Of a stretch of DNA of 64,000 nucleotides, positions 55,340-64,000 are shown piece by piece. A program made the position numbers and the translations under genes. The notes below the pieces were generated by a model. The model saw only the letters and a list, made by a program, of their open reading frames with translations. It had not been told where the DNA came from and did no database searches. The DNA comes from Isoetes taiwanensis (lineage: Eukaryota; Streptophyta; Lycopodiopsida; Isoetales; Isoetaceae). Numbering within the stretch: position 1 is the stretch's first letter; the number at the start of each line of letters is the position of its first letter. Location of the stretch: positions 902,001 through 966,000 of the forward strand of contig JAJEKV010000073.1 in NCBI GenBank assembly GCA_021234155.1, read 5' to 3'.

Positions 55340-57840
55340 GCGCTAGGTGAAAGAGAGGCGTGAAAGAAGGCGCTAGGGGATGGCGGTGGCATTGGGCACT
55401 AGTAGAGGCAAGGCGGTTTGAGCTTCAACTCCGGCGGCTATGGCGGACGGACAAGGCGAGGCGCTCGGCAAAAAGAAAGTAGAAAAAAAAATATAGCATC
55501 TATGCATGTTTTCAATTTTTAGAAGGTGTTCTCGGACCCCTACTGTAACAAGTAGGGGTTCCCAACCTATATGTTACAGTAATAAAAAGATCAGGGGTCT
55601 AAAATAATCCTACGGATGGAGATAGGGTTTTTTTTTATGTTTGTACTTATGTAGCCATAATAAGCTACAATTAAAAGGCTTTCTTCTTAAGATTATCATA
55701 AATAATACTTAAATGTAAAGGAAGAAGCCATATAAAGGAAACATTGATCTTTTAAGTAAGGAAATTTGTTACATTGCATAGATAGTCTAAATATCTATCT
55801 AGTAGCTTGTAATAGGATGGGAAAAACCATTAAATATATATAGAATATCTTAGACTAAGAAAATATTTCGAGCAGTCCGACTTTTCTGGGCAGAAGATAT
55901 TTCGAGCAGTCCGCCACTGGCATGCAGCAAACCATTAAGGGCGGATACCTTGCCGAAAAAGCCATCCCCATAAGGTAAATGCGATTTGATTACAATGGCA
56001 TATCCGGAAGTAGTAGTTCTGAGGAAGAAGAAGCGCCTCTGGATGATCTAGAAAGGGAGTTGTTGTGGTGCCAAAACTCTGTAAATTTTGAAGCTTTGCA
56101 TATGGCACAAAGGGGTGGAGGAAAAGGATATGAGTTATGGTGATGGAAATTGGGGTTATGCCACAAAAAGAGGTGGCTACAATAGAAGGCCTGCTGGTTT
56201 TCATAGAGACAACACAAATCTGGAGCATTATATCCCAGAAACACAATACAATGAAGATGGAGGTTCAGAAGATGAAGATGTTCAGGTATGGTTTGAGCTT
56301 CCCAAAATTAAAAAATCCCTGCCATATGAAAGGGGATAACAGAAGAAAAAGTTCAAGAAAAGAAAACCATTCATGGTTGTAAGATAGAACAGATTATAAC
56401 AGGGATGGTATGAGCTGTTGTATGGATAGAAACATGGGTATTTCCTTCTCATAAAGTTGTAGATGCACGTTTTTCTTTAGACTAATACATGTTTTTCTTA
56501 AAGAAAACTATTGATGCTGGCATCATAAAACAGAAACACAGATTGGTGTTTACACAAAGTTTAGCCTTTATGTTTGTATCTTTGTTTTCTTAGTAAGCTT
56601 TAACTCATCAAGAGCAAAAAGGTACAATGGGTAAAGGGCGAAGAGCCAAGAATACCAAGATTATTGCTAACTTATACATGTTTGGCTGTAGGTACGTGGT
56701 ATTTCTAGTCTCATTGTGCTGTTTTTGCTGTTATGGTTGGTTCCAGCTCAAAGGATTACAAGGATCTTGCAAATGGCTAAGGGAAGATTTTACAGCTTCA
56801 AGCTTACATCTACTTAATGTCTAGATTATAGAACACTAAGTTCAGTTTGTCTAAAAGCAGGATCTATAGGTTTTCTAATACAAAAGACATGACCTTAGAT
56901 CTATATGCTGTTTTAACTAAATATGTCAGTTAACAATGAATGACAGAAAAAAATAGAAAGCATAAAAGAAGGATGCTGGTATATATCATTAAAGTAAGAT
57001 GCTGGTATATATCAATACAATATCCAGCTTTATCTTCATTATGGACGAAAATGTGATCTTGTGTTTCAGATTTTGGCATTAAATACATGAAACAGGTTTT
57101 TGAGATCATACTAGCTTGGTAATTTTTGATGGTTATGGAGTTCTAAGATGTAAAAACAGATGTTAAATCTGGCTAACAATATCTTTAAGCAGAATGACAA
57201 ACTCAAGTATGCTGGACATGTCTCAGACTAGGTAAAATCCACAATTTGTGAAAAAAGGAAAACTCAGATATAAGGCAATATGTTACACGAAAGTGCCCTT
57301 TTCCACAGTAAGGTGCCATTTAAGTATAAAAATATAAAGTGGTTGCTTAAAACATAAGAGGACAGATGGATAAAACTGCCTTTTGTATAGTCTTTCACTG
57401 ACTTGTAGATTTGATACATCCATGCATCTGCATGAAAACATGCATAAAGAGAAATGCATGCAAAATTTGAAACTGGAAGATAAGGTAAAGTTTATCTACA
57501 TTACATAAAGTTTAGTCTACATAAGAAAATAATTTTGAATATAGATAAAATATTCGGATGCAAAGGTATATTTGACCTTTATTTTAAGTCATGTGACTTT
57601 TAGACCTTGATATGATTTAGTATCTTTTGACCACTGCTAAAATAGGCAAATGCAAAGGGCTAGTTGACCAATATTGTAATTATAATTATTAAAGTCATGT
57701 GGCTTATAGACCTTAGTAGGATGTACTGTCTTTGGACTGCTCGACTAAAGTACAGAATGATAAGGCTACTGATGGATTGACTGATATAGCTTGAACTGCA
57801 GTAGGGTTGTTGCCTAGACTAGTTATTTCCGGGGTTTTTT
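55340..57840. other. Leader of the second element with a 2.3-kb AT-rich insertion
   Basis: The leader near 55,340-55,480 (GC-rich, GGCGCTAGG and CTATGGCGG phrases) and that at 57,850-58,250 resemble the leader of the other family, which is only 700 bp long. The DNA between is foreign and AT-rich. One plus-strand frame (56,088-56,339; DGNWGYATKRGGYNRRPAGF ... QYNEDGGSEDEDVQVW) looks protein-like but is unrecognised. No clear insertion boundaries were found. A T15 run lies at 57,836. Confidence 0.5.
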
Positions 57841-58233
57841 TTTTTTTGGTTTATAAGAATTTTTTATACGGTGGCGACGGAAAATTCTGAGACACTCTGA
57901 CTCGAGCGACGCTCGAGTAGGGTTTTGACCTTTTTATAGGCTAGTTTGATGCCAGACAATCACGTCCCTAAGATTATTGGACCATGGCCGACACGTTGGA
58001 GCAGAGATCCCATCCATCCGAGCTACCTGAAGAAAGTTATGGCGCTTGCAAAACACGAACCTCTGGCTCCACCATCTGAACCTAACCACTCTACTATAGA
58101 ACACTCTCCTACTCAACTAAGTTATTCCTCCCATAACTAGGTCAACCCACATGCTACCTACAGAGTTGGAATACTTTAACCTAAGAAAAAGTATCATCAA
58201 CTATGGCCAGTGCAATGATTTGGTCTACCAAAA

Positions 58234-58249
58234 CCATGCTTTGATACCA
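58234..58249 (-). promoter_or_regulatory. Primer-binding site, initiator tRNA-Met type
   Basis: On the minus strand TGGTATCAAAGCATGG lies one base after the LTR end, the same arrangement as in the other family (one substitution within the first 12 bases). Confidence 0.82.
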
Positions 58250-58250
58250 C

Positions 58251-59650
58251 TGTGACGCTCCCAGAATCTATACGATGCTCCCATCATACAAATACGGGAA
58301 TTCCCCTCCCATGGCGACTACATCACCATGGTAAGGCCCTCCGTCATACTCGGATCACTTGGGATGGCCAAGTGTCTGGGCGAGGAACACGGAGGTGTCA
58401 TTCGTCCCACGTCCTCTACGGGAAATCCTATACAGCGGAAGCATACATACACGTTAATTATGCTAAATAATATACCACCACGAAGGGTGGCCCATCCACC
58501 ATCATCACGAAAGAAAAGTACAGCCATCAATAATATGAGCAATATATCATAACAAGGCGCTATCCGAGGCTCAGACTCCAAGGGGTCAACTGACGGCCAG
58601 GCCTCCAGATAACAACAGACGAAAGTATAACATGGCGTTGACTGGCATAAGACAATGGCTAGGGTAGTCGACTCCATCCGCCCCTCTTGTGCACACTTTG
58701 CAGATAGGCTGAATCATGCTATGACGTGCTTGTAGCCCTCCGGAGACGCAATCCCAAGGAATCACCCTTTGGGACTACTCCAGGTTACATCTCCCCAGTC
58801 CGATGAGGCAGGTCAGAGAAGCTTCTCCTCCCGGATCACAACAGTTCTCTGGGTGTGCTAGGATACCTGCCACCTCTGTAGCACTCGTATCCGTACCCGA
58901 CTTACCCCCCTAAATCTACACAAAGTCGAGGACATCCATAACGGCCATATCCAGCGATCCAGGAGGTGTTAGACCCATACCCGGCCCACACATACTGACC
59001 GACTATAGGCTAGCACACTGTACGAGCCCCAGTAGCCACGCTCAGCAAGGCTCCACCCCCGATTCCCCAGTTGTGTCCGTTGTTTGGTGCTGAACCACAT
59101 CATAGCATCCTCAGCCAGGTTGGCTCTTGCGCACGGGCCATATTTACTGGGTTTTAAGGGTTTTAACTAGGAACATCTCTACTTCTAGATGGCCTTTAGG
59201 TCTCTACCCTTCCGCAACCCCAATACACGGAGGGAGCAGAAAGAAAGAATATAAACACCATCTAAGTATCCATCATCATCCAAAACAACATAAGAAAGAG
59301 AATTTAATCATCCCATCTATTCAAACAAGTGTTAGCGAATATAGAAACTATCTAGGGACTAACCAGTCTCTTGGCTGGAGCCATTATCACGGTAGCTCTC
59401 CATACTTGGGGTCTGTTGGCAAGTACTGGCAAAAACTGGTGGTTGTTCCTCCTCTCCTCTTCCCAATTCGAATTTTGGGCAAAAATGGGGGTAGGACCCC
59501 TATTTCTCCACCTAAATTAGCAAGTCCCACTTGGCCAAATGAGTTAGGCCTGGTGTTGACCCTCAACCTGGCTAGAGAGTCAAACACAAGAAGCCAACTT
59601 GAGTTTATGCTCAAGTTGGGGTTAGAACCTCCAGATCACTTAAGGTGATC
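58251..59650 (-). repeat. LTR of the second element (right limit uncertain)
   Basis: On the minus strand it ends GGGAGCGTCACA. Blocks along it correspond in order to the other family's LTR: the CCACCACGAAGGGTGG block at 58,476, GCCCCTCTTGTGCACAC near 58,680, GGAGACGCAATCCCAAGGAA near 58,740, and CTTGGCCAAATGAGTT-like sequence near 59,530. Confidence 0.75.
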
Positions 59651-61439
59651 AGTCTACACAGGAATTTCTCAAAGAAAAAGCTCAAATATCAAGCATTCAT
59701 ACCTTTCCCAATTCAAGAATATGGGACCCTCGCTCAAATTGATGTAGCTTTCATAGGTGAATTGATTTCCAAGGTCAAATCATTGTGACTTGTACAGAAA
59801 AGTTGTAGACAAGCAAGGGAGAAGATTTTGACCAAGTCTGAGTTCTAATCTGCAAGATATTCGATCTCAAAGTTGGGTCAATTTTTTGGTCAATAGCAGT
59901 CAAAACTACAGGCAGATCTCAGAGTTTTGTAACTTGAGTTGCAAGTGGAATTTTGAAGAGATTCCAAGGCAAAGGTGCAGTATAGGTTCCAAGGGTGAGG
60001 GGCATGCAATCAAATCAAAATTTGGATCATAGAAACTATTTTTTTGGCAATGTTTTGAGAATAACAGTCTAAAATCATGTCAGACAGAATGCAAAAAATG
60101 ATAACTTGAGTTTGGAATGGTTTTTTTTCGAACTTTTTGTGCACACAGGTGCAAATGTGATGAGAAAAGAAAGGCAAGTGGTCATATGCAAGAAAAAATG
60201 ATAGAATATCTTACTGTAAATATGTTTGTAGGCAAAAATACTAAAAGATCATGACAGTCAACTTTTTAAATACTTGGCAGGCAATTTTCATTGATATGAA
60301 GGTAATACAAGATGAATAGAGGTCTCAGGATCATAAATCAATCATCAAAATATCTCAGAAGGTCATAAAATAATTTCTTAACAGGAATATCAGTCCAATT
60401 TTCTCAAATTGAACTGTGGAACACTCAGATACTTCATAAACGTCTTCAAATCATGCTCAGCATGTATCAATGTTGAGGTTTGATGCGTCTGGGCCTTCAG
60501 AAAGTTGTGTGTCGATCACCCCAATTATATTTTCAATTTTTTGTGGATCCAGAATCTTAGGCGTTGATTATGGGTTTGTTGGGTAGCTAAGAGGCGGGAA
60601 GGAATGATTCGGGAGGAATTTAAGGCAAAAACTGAGGCCTCTGGCCGATTCGAGAATTTTTTCTAAGTTTAGGGTTCATGGAGGGAATCTCACGAGCATC
60701 TTTCGAGTATATTTCGAGATTCTGGCCTTTAAAAAATCAAATTTTCAATGGTTTAAATGGCAAAATCAAACCTTTGGTTTTGAGAATCTTCTAGGGATCT
60801 TTAAGGATGCCTTCCAAAAATTTTGGAGCATATCTGGCCTTGCCACGTGGCATAGAACATTCTTATGGCATCTAGAATGATACCTAAGTTATTCACCTAG
60901 GGTCTCAATGCTCTATAATAAAGTGTGTTTTTTCAAAAGCAAAGGCTAAAAAATGGAATGGAAATGTGAAATAGAAATGAGCTTATGAAAGGATAAAGGA
61001 AGGGTAAAAAATGGGAGAAGGCTTAGGGAAGTGGGGATGAGAAAAGTTTGGGAGCAAAAGATTCTAGATTACCATGGGGTCTTCCAAACTCTAACTTCCA
61101 ATCTTCAACAAGCATCTTCCAATCTTCTTACCCAAAATCTTATAAGCATCCTTTGACCTCAAATGAAGTATTCCTTATGGAAGTTGACCTTGAAGATAAA
61201 TATCCTTTGACCTTCACACCAATGTTGACTACCAAGTTCTTTTTTGACTTAGCCTTCCTAACTTCAACATATGAACCAACAATCTTGCCAACATCTTGCC
61301 AAAACAAGAAAATGGCTGGTCCCCTCAGCCATAAGGGGTCTTCAACTTTGTCCCAAAGTGTCTAAGTGGGGATTATGGAAGAAAGAGGGTATGAAGTGCA
61401 AGTGCTGATGGAATAGTGGTGAATATGGTAGTGAGAGGA

Positions 61440-61680
61440 TGTGAGTGAATGAAAAAGGTGAGAATGAGTGTGAATATAACAAGATGGTGATGGAAATGGA
61501 GTGTATGAGATGAGGTAAGTGTGTAAATGTGGGAATCTCGCCAAAACAAGAAAATGTGTGAAAGGAAAAGGTAAGAATGAGTGTGAATATGGTAAGGTGG
61601 TGATGGAAATGGGGTGTGAGAGGGTGAAGTGGATGTGCAAAAGTTGAGATCTCGCCAAAACAAGAAAATGTATGCCTCCC
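61440..61680 (+). repeat. Two tandem units of about 120 bp
   Basis: Each unit contains AAGAATGAGTGTGAATAT or a variant, GGTGATGGAAATGGRGTGTR and CTCGCCAAAACAAGAAAATG at its end. Confidence 0.85.
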
Positions 61681-62030
61681 TGATCCTTAAAAATGCAACT
61701 CTGCCATGATGGTGAAGATGAATTGCAGAGTGCTTTCTTTTGGGAATGAAAACAAGAATAAGGAGTTTAAATGGATAGCAGGACCACTTATGGCAGATGA
61801 ATAAAGATGGAGAAAGGATGCACCTGTCATGGAAACATACAAACCAGTTAATCTTGATCCTTGCAACTCTGCTATAATGGTGAAGCTGAATTTGCAGAGT
61901 GCACATTTAGGGAGATAAAATGAGAGTACATGGCTAAATGGAGGGCAGGACCACAATGAGACAGATGAATGAAGATGGAAGAAGGGTGCTCCTGCAAATG
62001 ACACTTGGCAATTAATAAAAATCCTTGTTC
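61680..62030 (+). repeat. Two tandem units of about 175 bp
   Basis: The units share GATCCTT, TGCAACTCTGCYATRATGGT, GCAGAGTGC, GCAGGACCAC and CAGATGAATRAAGATGGA in order, with moderate divergence. They lie downstream (minus sense) of an integrase gene, where Tat-type Ty3/gypsy elements often carry tandem repeats. Confidence 0.82.
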
Positions 62031-62172
62031 TAAAGCTGTTTGATAGCTCATCCTTCATACTGGCTAATCTGCAAATATAAACTCAATGAAGACATTAGTT
62101 CTAAATTTAAGACAAAGTGAAATCTAATCTAGCCTATCCAATATTTAACTTTAATTCTAACTTGTCTAAGTT

Positions 62173-63348
62173 CTAGAACAAAAGAGACAAGCATATATGC
62201 TGATCCCAGTACCTTTTCAGGTGAATAGTGTTGATAGGATTTGGAAGTGGCATCCCTGAAGTTAATTCCTTCAACCAATAAGAATTGGTGCCTGCAGGTT
62301 CCAACACCTCATAGGGACCCTCCCAAAGATTTTCAAACTTACTAGCCGAGTCTTCCCTTGATTTATTCCATTTTAGAACTAACTCTCCAGTCTTGAAAGT
62401 TCCCTGTATTTTATGGGCAGCTTTGAAAGCAGCCAAATCTTTGGCTTTTTTTAGCAGATTAGCATTCTCAGCTTCCATTCTATATTCCTCTAAATGCAGA
62501 AGGGTATCCAGTCTTTCCTGCAAAGCATATTCAAAAGGCAAACATAACTTATAGGCTAACCTCAGAGATGGAAGCTCAAGTTCTACTGGAAGTACAGCTT
62601 CAATGCCATATACTAGATTAAAGGGTGTGTGAGTGGTTGCTGCTTTAATGGTGACTCTATAAGCCCATAGAGCATCCACCAGTTTGACATGCCAATCTTT
62701 TTTATTATCATCCACTGTTTTCTCCAAAATGCTTTTCAAAACTTTGTTAGTAGCTTCTGCTTGACCATTACCTTGGGGATAGTAGGAGGAGCTCTTGGTA
62801 TGTTTGACCTTAAGAATGGTTAACAAATTAGCAATAACTTCATTCACAAAAGGAGTACCTCTATCAGAATGCAATTGTAGAGGAATATCAAACCGTGCAC
62901 AAATATACTCATGTAAAAACTTTGCTGTTGTAATGGCATTAGCCTGTCTTAAAGGAATTGCCTCTGCCCACTTGGTAAAATAATCTGTAGCTACAATAAT
63001 GTGCTGATGTTGTCCTGCAGAAGGGGGGTTAATAGGGCCAATATAATCTAATCCCCATATTTGAAAAGGTCCTGGAGAAATGATGGGGTTTAGTGCAGCT
63101 GGGAGGAGGATCCTTTTGCCAAATATTTGACACTTGTGGCAAGATTTTATAGCAGTATAACAATCTTTAAATATTGTAGGCCAATAATAACCTGACCTGA
63201 GAATTTTCTTGGCAGTAGTATCTCCAGCAAAATGGCCTCCACATACTCCTTCATGCATTTCTCTAATGATCAAAAGCGATTCCTCTTCATTGACACACCT
63301 CGGTAATAGTCCATCCACGTTGACTTTACATAAAACATCATTAATCAT
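62173..63348 (-). CDS. pol: Ty3/gypsy integrase, Tat-like, no chromodomain
   Basis: 391 codons, open throughout. The HHCC zinc finger (REMHEGVCGGHF ... CHKCQIFGK) is followed by the core with WGLDYIGPI (first Asp), LHSDRGTPFVNEV (second Asp) and GNGQAEATNKVLKSILEK (Glu), then WAYRVTIKAATTHTPFNLVY. The C-terminus ends with WEGPYEVLE and INTIHLKRYW, as in Tat/Athila-type integrases, with no chromodomain. Integrase inserts the element cDNA into host DNA. It is a separate lineage from the H3-carrying chromovirus. The first Met is internal to a longer polyprotein whose upstream part is broken. Confidence 0.9.
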   Translation of the reverse strand: MINDVLCKVNVDGLLPRCVNEEESLLIIREMHEGVCGGHFAGDTTAKKILRSGYYWPTIFKDCYTAIKSCHKCQIFGKRILLPAALNPIISPGPFQIWGLDYIGPINPPSAGQHQHIIVATDYFTKWAEAIPLRQANAITTAKFLHEYICARFDIPLQLHSDRGTPFVNEVIANLLTILKVKHTKSSSYYPQGNGQAEATNKVLKSILEKTVDDNKKDWHVKLVDALWAYRVTIKAATTHTPFNLVYGIEAVLPVELELPSLRLAYKLCLPFEYALQERLDTLLHLEEYRMEAENANLLKKAKDLAAFKAAHKIQGTFKTGELVLKWNKSREDSASKFENLWEGPYEVLEPAGTNSYWLKELTSGMPLPNPINTIHLKRYWDQHICLSLLF

Positions 63349-63399
63349 TTTAAATTGCCTACACTTTTCTTTAAATCTCCTTTCTTTGGCTTGAGGTCA

Positions 63400-63828
63400 A
63401 CCACGAGGGCATTTTCTTGAATTGTAAAAAAATTCTTTATAGGCATTTTGCCAATCCTGGCCGGTTACGCTCTTCATCATCTGCCTGCAAATAAGCTAAG
63501 GCATCCACAAAGTCAACAACTTCTCTTTGCATCCTCATGATCAAAGAAAATGTAAGGTAAATAAAGACTGGGACTCTTCACCTGATGTAACTCTTTTATG
63601 GAAATATCAAAGGTTTGTAGCTTGCAAGCCCACCTTTGAATTTTTGGTTTAGAGGTAGCCTTACCAAATAACAAACCCGTTGGATTTTGCTTCATATAAA
63701 CTTGAACAGAACTCTTCAATAGTAGGTGACCTTATGCATCAATGAGGAACATAAGAGCGGTGACACTCTTCTCCGATACGGTGTGCTTTTCTTGGTTGAA
63801 CTCCGCTTGTTTCTTTGGCAAAAGCTAT
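63400..63828 (-). pseudogene. pol: RNase H remnant upstream of the integrase
   Basis: A minus-strand frame at 63,719-63,513 contains NPTGLLFGKATSKPKIQRWA and KLQTFDISIKEL, matching the end of Ty3/gypsy RNase H before the integrase. Stops and shifts separate it from the intact integrase, and a CACTA transposon end truncates it at the other side. Confidence 0.65.
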
Positions 63829-64000
63829 CACTACAAGAGAATGTCTGTTCTGCGTCAGAAAATGCGTCAGAAAAATCTTATGGGTTTTTCCTGTGAAGCT
63901 CGGCGAATTTTCGGCCAATTAAAAAACGAAAATCGACGCCAAAAGCGACGTAAAAGCATGTTAAAAAATCGGCGAATGTTTTCGGCGATTAATCACGGCG
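63829..64000 (+). mobile_element. CACTA (En/Spm) transposon terminus
   Basis: It starts CACTACAAGAGAATGTCTGT, the classic CACTACAAGAAAA-type end of plant CACTA elements, and is followed by subterminal GCGTCAGAAAA repeats and TCGGCGAATTTTCGGC-like repeats. The TAT or similar at 63,826-63,828 would be its 3-bp duplication. The rest lies beyond the window. Confidence 0.85.

Larger units (their letters stand above)
53282..59650 (-). mobile_element. Second, divergent H3-carrying LTR element, without gag-pol here
   Basis: Read on the minus strand this is an LTR end with the TGTGACGC/CGTCACA signature, an initiator tRNA-Met-type primer site, a leader interrupted by about 2.3 kb of AT-rich DNA, region A with H3, and B-C homologues. 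No gag, pol or second LTR follows at the low-coordinate end, so it is truncated or a non-autonomous derivative. Region A differs clearly in sequence from the family at 12.5 kb but aligns along its full length. The right end of the LTR was not located; 59,650 is where resemblance fades. Confidence 0.8.
59651..62172. other. Non-coding DNA with two pairs of tandem repeats
   Basis: No gene is supported between 59.65 and 61.4 kb. It may include the far end of the LTR and the 3' region of the next element. The repeat blocks at 61.4-62.0 kb are listed separately. The plus frame at 61,048-61,365 has no family features. Confidence 0.45.

Noticed and set aside
61362-62058. Minus-strand His/Ser-rich proteins over the tandem repeats
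   Set aside because: Frames created by the repeat composition; they repeat with the units.
1-64000. CRISPR arrays, bacterial operons, rRNA or tRNA genes
   Set aside because: No array of regular spacers, no prokaryotic signals, and no recognisable rRNA or tRNA cloverleaf; tRNA-like bits are only primer-binding sites.

Overview
The window is nuclear DNA of a land plant. The evidence is plant-type chromodomain Ty3/gypsy and CACTA elements, an LRR receptor fragment, Helitrons and GT-AG introns. The density of nested transposons and the LINE type suggest a large-genome lineage such as a fern or another non-flowering plant; that is an inference and not certain. Nearly all of the sequence is transposable elements. 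One small three-exon gene (51.7-52.1 kb) looks like a host gene.

Layout: (1) 0-6.4 kb: a purine-rich tract, a Helitron 3' end, then a LINE interrupted by a complete 2.8-kb non-autonomous LTR element (5-bp target duplication AAGAG). (2) 6.4-10.0 kb: a minus-strand, truncated copy of a Ty3/gypsy chromovirus. (3) 12,550-29,621: a full-length plus-strand member of the same family, bounded by the target duplication AATGT. It carries a TTAA-flanked DNA transposon inside pol and a Helitron inside its 3' LTR. (4) 29.6-35.6 kb: degraded LINE pieces and an LRR receptor pseudogene split by an 8-bp-duplication MITE. (5) 35,619-42,933: a complete 7.3-kb DNA transposon (terminal inverted repeats, 4-bp duplication GTAA) with two convergent intron-rich genes. 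One encodes a coiled-coil/RING-like protein, the other a DDE-type transposase with zinc-binding segments. (6) 44.3-48 kb: a LINE fragment and a second, older copy of that transposase on the plus strand. (7) 48-53 kb: an acidic low-complexity gene, repeats and the small host-like gene. (8) 53.3 to beyond 59.6 kb: a second, divergent minus-strand LTR element. (9) 61-64 kb: tandem repeats, the integrase end of a different Ty3/gypsy element, and a CACTA transposon terminus running off the window.

The main result is that the chromovirus family carries a histone H3. Between its 5' LTR and gag it has three extra coding regions. Region A has a unique N-terminal domain, a charged coiled-coil/basic linker and, at its C-terminus, an unmistakable H3 tail remnant plus histone fold. 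Regions B and C match no family I recognise. All three modules recur in the divergent element at 53-55 kb, so the accessory set is an inherited part of a retrotransposon lineage and not a chance insertion. The fold is co-linear with canonical H3. The tail keeps a (S/T/V)(T/S)GGK motif but has no obvious equivalents of K9, K27 or K36. Both A proteins start M-x-R-x-K-x-T like the H3 N-terminus (MARTK in the 55-kb copy). The same element encodes a chromodomain at the end of its integrase. Every copy in this window has some inactivating lesions.
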